Assembly: GCA_027186245.1 (NCBI GenBank)
Contig: CP114492.1
Coordinates: 3,112,501-3,176,500, forward strand
Direction: 5' to 3'
Source of the DNA: Coriaria nepalensis
Taxonomy: Eukaryota; Streptophyta; Magnoliopsida; Cucurbitales; Coriariaceae
Length of the DNA: 64,000 bases
Below are positions 49,847 through 64,000 of this stretch, piece after piece; positions within the stretch are counted from its first letter, which is position 1, and each line of letters starts with the position of its first letter. Both the position numbers and the translations under genes were made by a program. The notes beneath the pieces are model-generated. The model was not told the origin of the DNA. It made no database searches and saw only the letters and a list, made by a program, of their open reading frames with translations.

Positions 49847-52690
49847 TGTCACAACCCGATTTATCGGATCCGTGACCGGCGTGAGAATTATGAGACTAAA
49901 GATATATGGAGATCGGATACGAGGCATCTGCGATCCCGCAAGCCTCTTTTCTTACTTACTTTCTTATGCCATAACCCATGGAAAATGTTCAGCCAAGATT
50001 TTCCATCCATCAAAAATTAGAATTTTCTATTGCATAACTCTAGCATGCAGCCGCGTATAAAGTCCATTGCTAAACCTATCAACGGAAGTAAAACATAAGT
50101 ATACAATATTCTACGTCTATTGTATTTCGCATCATTTATATAATTACATAGTAGAGCGACAATATTCTTCTTTAAAATAATAGTTCACTAAGCAGAACAT
50201 TACCGAGTTCTACTGGCAAGTCCCCTAAAGGCTCTAATCCTTCTCTCTTTTGAAAAGGTTTTCAATAAAATAAGAAGTGAGTATAAAATTTAGTGAGTAA
50301 TAACTATAACGTGTTATGAGTTTTAAACCGGGAAGATGCACCTCGTCAAAACTATTTTAAATCATGCATTTTAGTAAAATTATACAGTTATGTGTTTAAA
50401 ACCAATAGAAATGTCATTCTTCAAAATGTTTTCATCGAGCATTTCCATAAAACATTATAGATTCACATTTGCGTAGTAAAGTCACTGAAATATATCATTT
50501 ACAATTCAATATTTAGCATATACTTAAACATACTTATACTTGTTTTCAAAACCCGAAAACATAATCAAAAGTCATGTGAGTCCATATCATTCATAAATCA
50601 GTATATACATATATATCATTCATAAAACTATGAGTGTAAGAGATTAAAGGTGATCATGTGGTACTTTGCTTCCACTTAGGATTCAAGAGGTAGCCCCCAT
50701 GATACTTTGCTCCTATAACACTTTCGCAAGAAATTTAAAATGAGGAGCCATGTTGGCAACATCACCCGCTGTGTATGCCTTCACCCGCGGGGACGATCCC
50801 GAAGGAGCAGTTCTCCCTATAACATGTATTCATAATTCATAATATGGTTACTATGCGCACATAGCCCAACAATTCCAATGCTCGAGCGGGGTCCCATCAC
50901 AAACTTCATACACTCCAAAATCCGTACATTACATAGTTTTCTAAACATAAGGCATATACTTATAATATTCATACATTCAAATTCTTATTCAGATCCTCAT
51001 TCATACTCATACATTCATAAAACAGTTTATATGGAACATAGAGTAATGAAAGTCTCATTCAAATCCATTAACTTACAAAAATCAGCATATATGGAAAAAG
51101 CCATGAAATAGCATAAGCAATCTTCAAATAGCTTTCAAAAAGCAATGAATAATACCATGCATATAACATGTTTCTAGATCGAGTACTTTTCCTTCCTTAC
51201 CAGACTAAATTTTTCTATTTTCTTTTCCACACTAAGGTCTAATATAATTTCTCACTACCTGGGTTCCCAATCCAGACTGAGTATTCTTTTTCTTTCCTAG
51301 ACCGAGGTCTTATATAATGTCTCTCGGTCTGGGTTCCTAATCTATACCGAGGACTTCTTTTCTTTCCCAGACTGAGATCTAATATAATGTCTCTCGTTCT
51401 GGGTTCCCGATCCAGACTAAAGACTTTTCTTCTTTCCTAGACCGAGGTCTAGTATAATGTCTCTTAGTTTGAGTTCCCGATCCAGACCAGGGACTTTTGT
51501 TCTTTCCTCGACCGAGGTCTAATATAATGTCTCTTAGTATGGGTTCCCGATCCAGAGCGAGGTTTTTTCTTCTTTCCCAGACCGAGATCTCATATAATAT
51601 CTCTCGGTCCAAGTTTTTGATCCAGACCAAGAACTATTTTTTCCTTCCGATACCAAGTTCTCAATCTAGAAAGATAGAAATATGATTAAGTTTTCGATTT
51701 CAGGTTGATTTCTTATACTTTATTAACTTTACTCTTAATTTCGACCTATTATACATGAACTGAAGATTTTAAGTATAAGGATCAGTGATGAATCTTACCA
51801 GAATTCGCTCTTGACTAGTATGCTCTGTTTCATACGATACAAGATCATAATCATGGTTTGTGTGCTTTAGAATCCTACTTTCACTTTCACTGATTCTCGT
51901 TATGGAATAAGGAATGAGTTCATTCAGTTTTTGCTGGAATTTTCGCAAGGGCTAGGGAGAGTGAAAATTGTATGGTTAGTGAAGCTACTTAAATCGTGCA
52001 TACTTTACGAACCTGAAGCTAAAGATGATAACACTTCGTAGTTAATTATCTGATACATGTATGGTTTCTATTGATAACCAAACTAATATCTTTTCATCCT
52101 TATCTTATACCATGAGAGAGAAAGGTGAGCTAGTGAATCCTACCACATCGTTTTTGTACTGTATATTGTATAGTAACAATATAAACTTTTCATTATATTA
52201 TTATCATTATTAGCCTAATAACTTAAAGGCTAATTTCTTATGCCCAAAACCAAACAACAACAAGTAATTTCTTATGCCCAAGCTGAACAGTATCATATAG
52301 TTCCTTATGCCCGGAACTGACCAGGCCTTATAGTGATATTTGTTTATAACCTTGTTCTTCTCGGATTTCAGCTCTTTCATTTTCGACCTTCAGACATTCA
52401 AACTTCTCCTATTGGAATGACTTAACCATGGCCCCTATGATGGCCGAGGTAACCTAACACTGAAAATTGAAAAGACTGTGGGTTAGTCAGAACTTAAGGC
52501 ACTTCTGGTCGGTTAAGGCAGTGTCCTTAGCTCTGAAAATTTTCTCTGCAAAACATTAAGTGTTAGTATGCACATACAAGAAAATACTTAAGTACGAAAT
52601 ACAGATGGAAGGACTACCATGGGGAAGTGCCCTCAGCTCATCCTATAGGATTATATTTAAAGGGTCAACTTCTAGAGGTGGGTCATGACA
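49847..52690. mobile_element. nested LTR (probably a solo LTR), 2.84 kb
   Basis: It starts TGTCACAACCC and ends GGGTCATGACA, an extended terminal inverted repeat of the kind found on gypsy LTRs (9 of 11 bases match). GAT flanks both ends (49844-49846 and 52691-52693), perhaps what is left of the target duplication. Removing it rejoins the antisense ORF of the host element. No coding domain is present. It contains a 70-bp tandem array and a GC-richer block (50640-50830, CACCCGCGGGGACGATCCC). LTR orientation cannot be fixed. Confidence 0.65.
51190..51670. repeat. tandem array, exact 70-bp period x 6-7, inside the nested LTR
   Basis: GGGTTCC or a variant recurs at 51261, 51331, 51401, 51471, 51541 and 51611, exactly 70 bases apart. 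The consensus includes GGGTTCCCGATCCAGACCGA, TTCTTTCCTAGACCGAGGTC and TAATATAATGTCTCTCGGTC. It is unrelated in sequence to the array at 48110-49215. Open minus-strand frames here (51379-51630) only reflect the repeat. Confidence 0.97.
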
Positions 52691-53480
52691 GATAAGGCCA
52701 CAACGGGTCAAGTGATCGATGGTTAGAACTACTCTAAAATTTCTCTCCTCTTCTGGCTTACTCATAATGGCCTCTCACATGGCCTCATCCATCTCAGAGA
52801 GTAACATCCCGATTTGTAGGATACACCTCTCTTGATATTCAGTGCAGATGGAGTAATAGCAAGAGCGACACTACTAGTTTTTGGTTAGTATGAACCACTT
52901 ATCTTTCCAAAACTTATTGACTTGAGGAAATCCAGTTATGGGCTTGCCCTTCTCCAAAGTAGTATAATACCACCTATGATTGCTTCGACTCAAATTGATT
53001 AGGGAGTGGAAGAAGCCAGTTCGAGATGCGTGTCTGGTCTCCTCGTAGTAAAGCATGAACATCCCCAATATGGTTTTTCATGCATTGGGTACCAACTGAC
53101 CGGGTGGTAATTTCCATGTATGGTAGTATGGATTGGATGAATTGATGAAGAGGTACCCTGAAGCCCTAAGTGAACATGTCCATGTAGACGACGGTCTCCG
53201 CTGACCTGTTTATAACTACTGAGGATATTCGCTCGTGCTCCTCAAGCACGCGAACGTTTATATGAGGGAATGTTGTACTTGGTCAAGATATGGAAGCGTT
53301 TATCCTCGTTGAAGGTGGAAGCATCCTCTTTATAATGGTCAAGCAGAGGTCGAGTCGTCCCCTTAGTTTTTTTCTTCGACTTAGGGTTAGCACTTCTTTG
53401 TTTATCTGCCTTGGATGTACCTAACGATAAAAAAGGGAGCGGGTCAACCTCGGACCAGGTATATGTCAGTGGCTAAGAGC
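52691..53480 (-). pseudogene. antisense ORF of the Tat element, N-terminal part
   Basis: On the minus strand one frame reads FRVPLHQFIQSILPYMEITT, then GTQCMKNHIGMFMLYYEETR, then RWYYTTLEKGKPITGF and FWKDKWFILT, with at least one upstream stop. This matches the style of the antisense proteins in Tat-lineage elements (an LRFPLH...QLAPNSW...WYYFS...WKDKFFFV pattern, from memory). Their function is not known. The frame meets the nested LTR at 52691 and resumes beyond it at 49846. Confidence 0.7.
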
Positions 53481-54281
53481 CTAGTCTGATGACTCAAGAT
53501 GATCTTAGGGTCAATTAGCGGAATTAAAATCGACTAAGTCTTGGTGGATCTTGAGGAAATGCACAACTAAGGATGGTCGTAATGTCACCTAGTGAAACTA
53601 AAATTAACTAAGTGTGGAAAATACTAAGGAAGGGAATGGATGAGGGGATTTATGTCAAAAATGGACAAACGTCCATAGGCTGAGTCCTATGGTCTATTTT
53701 TGATCAAAACATGATTTTCAAAAGAAAGAAAAAAAAAGCAGGAGAAAATTCATATGAAGAACATTCAAAGAAACTTGAAAATCCAAAGGAAGAAAAAGAG
53801 GAACTTACTAGCTCTGTCACACATGTTTGGTTGAGCAATAGGGGGGTTTGCGATGTTTCACGGTGGTGGAAGTGATGGCTAGAAAAGTTAGCTCACGAAA
53901 AACAAAAAGAGAAAGGAAAGATAGCATTAGAGTTATTAAGAAGATGAGAGCTTAGAGTTTTAATGATGCATAAAAATGGCGAATAAGGGGTATAAGAAAG
54001 AAAGGAAAGTGAGATAAAGGAAGTGAGATAAGGGAAGAAGGAAGGGGAAAGGATGTGACAGTTGCATGTGGCAGCTAGTAGGAGACACATGTCACCACCC
54101 TAAAGGCGGTCACGCCTACCAAAGAGTATGGATCGAAAGGCATTTAAGGCGCCATCATACGTCTTTTCATATCCAATAGTGTGGGTAGAAGTTGGTAGAG
54201 GATGAAAGGCGTGTCAGTTGGGAAGGAGGTCAAAATGCCACGTAACTCATGACCGATGAAATTACATGCCAAGGAGCTAAC

Positions 54282-54890
54282 TGTTAGACCCGATTTCAGG
54301 ACAACTTCAGAGCTGTAGCCTTAGCTTAAGTAAAGGAAACACAGGCTGAGGCAAGGTTGGTAAGCATTCGGGTAACTGAATATGGAGAAAGATGATAACC
54401 AAGGTTGAGGTTCGATAGGGCTGAAGGGAACGTTAGCCCACATGATGACAGCTGAGCATGAGGAAAATATGTTATCCGACATTGAGGCTGAGTTAAGTAT
54501 TGTCCTGCTCATCCTAGACCTAAAGGAGAATACTCAAAAGATGAAGAGTGTAAGTGGGAGGTTACTCAATATTTGAGTGGGAAACATATCTCTGTCATGT
54601 CAGATTATGGGAGCTCTTATACCAATCATAGAGTATGAAATAATTAAAACACTAAGCAATAGGAAGTGGACTCGTGTAAATTGTTTAGGATTTTCCAATT
54701 TTGTCTAAGTATAAAAGATAACTGATATAACAGTATAAAGTAGATACATTTTTTAGAGATCTAAGCAACTAATTATTTATTTTTCTCTCACACTCATCTA
54801 AAAATTGATTAGAGCGTCTAAGCGGGGTTGACCAACCATAATTCCAACCACTCTTTGTTTGTGAATGTAAGTATCTGATTTTGGAGCATA
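54282..54890 (+). mobile_element. 3' LTR of the Tat element
   Basis: It begins TGTTAGACCCGATTTCAGG, a Tat-type LTR start. Near its end it has CTCTCACACTCATC, then GAGCGTCTAAGCGGGGTTGACC, which recalls the R/U5 part of such LTRs. The end point is approximate because no second LTR is available for comparison. Confidence 0.55.
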
Positions 54891-56076
54891 CTATCAATTG
54901 TAGAACTTTTTATAATGGATGGATAACCACATCATCAAAGGTGACATTAATGGAATGTTTCTACTAGGATTAGGTGGGGAGTCTAATGTATTAAACCTGG
55001 CAAATGTAATTGCTGTGTCGTAACTTTTTCTTTAGGGAAACACTATGTTGTAATCAATGCAGATGAAATGAGAGAACCCAACTGGCTAATTAATTGCATA
55101 TTAATTGCCTAGTTTGGCTGCCATTCATCCTTCGAGCCTTGAGCATCTTCGGTTCCTAGAGTTGATATAATCTACCTCATTTTGAACTAAGGCCCAAAAT
55201 CTGGTCGCATGAACCCGAATCAGAGAACCCCAATTTCCCAATCCCTTTCAGTGTTCACGGCATGAACAACCAACCGCGCATTCTTTATCGCACACACATG
55301 GGAAAATTTTTAGATTAGAATACATGTTACAAAGTTTAAGTTTAATTTTTATAAATTCTTCCCGTATAGTTTTCGAATAATGTTCTAGTTTTTTAGCATA
55401 ATATTTTTTTTATTATTTTCACTTTTTTATCTTATTAATTTATTATTTTCTTTTATAATTTGAATTTTCTTTTTTTTAAATAAAAAAATTCAGGAGAAAA
55501 AAAAAGAAATACGGTTTGATTTCTCGAAAAAAATAAATTGAAATAATTTGGCTTTTACAAGAAAAAAACAATTAAAATGATCTAATTTTTTTACGAAATA
55601 TTCAAATCGAATCTAGTTTTCGTGAGAAATCTGATAGGATTGAGTCTATTATTCCTTATGACGAACCAAATCTAATTGATCCGATTTGTTTTTCATTAAG
55701 AAGATGAACCCAAATCTTTAAATTAAAAAAAAAATTATATTATTCTTTTATTATGGTGGTCAGTGGTGGCCGTTAACGGAAATCGTGAGGTTATTTGAAA
55801 AAATTTTAGAAAAATAAAAACTTAGGGTATAAAAAATAAATAAAATTATTTTAAATTAATTAAGGGATTATTTTAGAAATAAAAATTAAAATTTTAAAAC
55901 TTATTGATCAAATCAAGTGGTATTGAGTCGAATTAATTGTTAATCCATTAAAAATTGAGAATTTATTTTTATTTTAATTTAAATTTTTAGCATCTATGAA
56001 TTTTAAAAATTATAGATATTTATTATAATTTAAGTTTAATTTTTAAATATTTAATTATTTATATCAAAATTTAGGG
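54891..56076. other. AT-rich intergenic stretch, no gene seen
   Basis: No coding frame, LTR boundary or RNA gene was recognised. AT content is very high from 55320 on. Confidence 0.5.
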
Positions 56077-56450
56077 TTAATAATAGTTCCCTTCAAATTT
56101 TGGGTACGAAGCAATATAACATGCTGCTAATGGACGGTTGTCATCTGCATCCAAACCCCACCACTTAACACCGTATATCCCATTTACTTGGAGTGTGGAG
56201 CATGTAAGAAATTTAGAGAATGCAATGCCAAGATCGAATCCATAGGCCAACAAATAGTTGTACGTGGACCACCACTTTTTATGTCTTTTCGATACAAGGA
56301 AATTGAAGAGAATCCCTGCCACAGATCAAGACCAATTAAGTCGCACTACAAGGATGTGGAATATAATAGCCAGAGAAGCTGGAATTAATCGGATCGTTAA
56401 TATTATTCTTATTCCACCTCCGCTTAGGAAACATTCGTGAGAAGAACCAG
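56077..56450 (-). pseudogene. oligopeptide transporter (OPT) 3' remnant
   Basis: The minus-strand frame 56322-56077 reads ILFNFLVSKRHKKWWSTYNY, then GFDLGIAFSKFL, then TLQVNGIYGVKWWG and DADDNRPLAACYIASYP. This is the C-terminal end of plant OPT-family transporters (FNFxVxRxxxxWWxxYNYxLSAGLDxGxAF...KWWG...DHCPLAxCPT). Just upstream, in another frame, is MFPKRRW and FSGYYIPHPCSAT, like the preceding FSGxxxIPPATxxNY segment, so a frame change separates them. The DHCPLA motif has become DDNRPLA. The rest of the transporter is missing, so this is a relic. Confidence 0.8.
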
Positions 56451-57203
56451 ACTATAAGATAATCTACCGAGTCAGAATATTAAACCTAAGAAATTTGTAC
56501 ATTAGTGGGATACGATTTTATTTATCAAACTAAAAATAATATATAAATATAACTTATGCAATAATCTCCGTAAACACCAAATAAATGTGTAGATAATCCA
56601 ACGGTGCTCCGGGACATATCCGTAGACTTCCGGGGAGAAAACCTTCCAGTCTTTTTCATAGCCTCGAGAATCACTATAGGTTCTGAATTTTATGCATAAC
56701 CTCTACCGAAAGGGAAAAAACAATATGATCGTCACAAATTTTCATCTAAAAAAGGATAAGGTTAAAAGAAAGGCGTTTCATTGCATCTTATTAAAGTAGT
56801 CCAAGGTACAACAAACCGTCTCTACAAAATAAGAATTAGATCCTACCAAAGGAGGGAAAAGAAGGAATGAAATACAGCAGGAATAAGAAATACCCCACCA
56901 TAATCACAAAAATTGATAAACACAAAAGCAAATTTACATAAATCCCCATAATACCGCCCCATCCTAATTTTGCAGTAGGTGGTGGCTAGGCTTCTCTCCG
57001 GCCTGAGAAACCCTTTTAAGAATATCAACCAAACCCAGTAGCGCAGAATGCCCAACAAATTTAGTAGCCCCTGCACAAAAGAATATTAAATTTCCTTTTC
57101 CTTCAATCTCTGTTTCTAAAATTCCTAAGGTCAACCTATTTTGTCTTTGTACCCGTGTAGTTAAAACCCTACTTAGAGATTTTTAATCAAATGATTAGCA
57201 AAG
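56451..57203. other. JMJ13 3' flank, no separate gene seen
   Basis: Part of this stretch is probably the 3' UTR of the demethylase gene. The 77-codon minus-strand frame at 56843-57076 has no known family. Confidence 0.5.
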
Positions 57204-63247
<6,044 letters not shown>

Positions 63248-64000
63248 CTCATTCCGATGTCGCTTCCGATACGCCTCCGTCTTCGTTCACTTTGCCAAAG
63301 CAAGAACCGCAAAAATAGAAAGGAACAAAAAGAAAAACGGAATCCGAATCCAAACTCCAGAAAGTAAATATGGACCCAAAAAATACCTACAACACGATCC
63401 TAGCCATAAACTTTCAAGAGGAAGCCTTGGACCAGAAGCAAGCCGACCACATTCTTGCAAAACACCACCAGAAAGGCCAAGCAGAATCAGTGCCGGAGAT
63501 CCAGAGATTTTACCATACAAATCCGAGAAGGAAACGGAAGGAACAAACCAGCAATGAGAAATACAAGCTGTTCACGGAGGGATTCGGATTCCAGCGACGA
63601 GGTAAAAGGCGGTTTCCCGGCGAGAAAAGAAGGTTTTCCGGCGGAAAAAATTGGAGGGAGAGAACAGTAAAAAGACCGGAGAGAGAGAGAGAGAGCGAAG
63701 GTATTAAGGAAACCGAAAAAGGATTGCAAGAGGATAAATTGTATTTTTAAATATATTTATTTGTTACGGATCTGATAATATTTATTTTATTAAATTATAT
63801 TTCCGCCAAAATAAAAGAAAAATAAAGAGGCAGAGAGAAGAATGTGATGGAAAGTGGCAGTTGGTAGGTGGTTCAACCAAACGCTCGCCGGCCAAAACGC
63901 AATCTTTTTTTAATTTCCCCAGCTCGTGTTTAGCTGGCGTACCGAAACGTTCTCATTCTGTAATTTTCCAATAATACCCCGCTGTCGGCCACAAATTTAC
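63248..64000 (-). promoter_or_regulatory. leader and promoter region of JMJ13
   Basis: The first exon extends upstream of the ATG. The sequence holds GA repeats at about 63678-63693 (CT-rich on the coding strand). An out-of-frame ATG lies at 63252-63250. Open frames here (63287-63750, both strands) have biased composition and are probably leader. No TATA box was assigned. Confidence 0.5.

Larger units (their letters stand above)
44847..54890 (+). mobile_element. degenerate Ty3/gypsy element (Tat type) with an antisense ORF
   Basis: Order on the plus strand: gag fragment (44847-45445), protease/RT linker and RT (45617-46390), RNase H (46421-46790), a second RNase-H-like stretch (46900-47120), integrase zinc finger and C-terminal part (47190-47890), a 16-copy tandem array (48110-49215), an antisense ORF split in two (49500-49846 and 52691-53480, minus strand) and a 3' LTR from 54282. 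Tandem arrays and an antisense ORF between pol and the 3' LTR are known from Tat-lineage elements (Ogre/Retand group). The 5' LTR is missing and a hAT-like end abuts gag. Stops and frame changes are frequent throughout. Confidence 0.8.

Noticed and set aside
51379..51630. 83-codon minus-strand frame with internal repeats
   Set aside because: It only reflects the 70-bp tandem array, whose period is not a multiple of three; the frame is a by-product.
48110..51670. regular arrays considered as CRISPR-like
   Set aside because: The units are contiguous tandem repeats without unique spacers, in a plant nuclear retroelement.
63287..63750. open frames on both strands upstream of JMJ13
   Set aside because: They lie in leader/promoter sequence with biased composition, and the JMJ13 start is fixed by homology at 63247.

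Overview
This window is nuclear DNA of a flowering plant, most likely a eudicot. It is AT-rich, its genes have GT-AG introns, and it holds three classical plant regulatory or trafficking genes set in a large mass of decayed LTR retrotransposons, hAT-like ends and a plastid DNA insertion. Nothing looks bacterial or viral. I can support five real genes: a SYP22-type vacuolar syntaxin (minus, 14-1754, cut by the left edge), a small single-pass membrane protein of unknown function (minus, 12587-13254), a CML18-like calmodulin-like protein (minus, 18657-19154), an HDG5-type class IV HD-ZIP transcription factor (plus, 27609-32757, 11 coding exons, 830 residues), and a JMJ13-type JmjN/JmjC histone demethylase (minus, 63247-57204, 11 coding exons, 878 residues). 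All splice junctions given were read by hand and keep phase throughout.

Layout. 0-2 kb: syntaxin 5' half and its GA-rich leader. 2-9.3 kb: a 67-bp tandem repeat, a minus-strand LTR-like region, and a Copia LTR of about 2 kb with primer-binding site. 9.3-9.6 kb: plastid-derived DNA with a decayed trnV-GAC. 9.7-16.5 kb: hAT-like termini, the small membrane-protein gene, a Copia LTR/gag fragment and a run of three hairpins. 18.6-19.2 kb: the EF-hand gene. 24.2-25.7 kb: a short Copia element with two LTRs and only gag between them. 27.6-32.8 kb: HDG5. 34.6-42.8 kb: LTR remains, including an inverted copy of the 5-7 kb LTR family, and repeated motifs. 44.8-54.9 kb: a degenerate Ty3/gypsy element of the Tat type (gag, RT, RNase H, integrase ends, a 16-copy tandem array, an antisense ORF, a 3' LTR) split by a nested 2.84-kb LTR with its own 70-bp array. 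56.1-56.4 kb: remnant of an oligopeptide transporter. 57.2-63.3 kb: JMJ13.

The genes do not form a pathway. From memory, their order recalls the Arabidopsis chromosome 5 block with SYP22 (At5g46860), HDG5 (At5g46880) and JMJ13 (At5g46910), so the window reads as a conserved gene block stretched by transposons. The most unusual structures are the nested Tat element with its antisense ORF and two unrelated arrays of about 70 bp, the triple hairpin near 15.4 kb, and a thrice-repeated hairpin-like motif at 37-38 kb.
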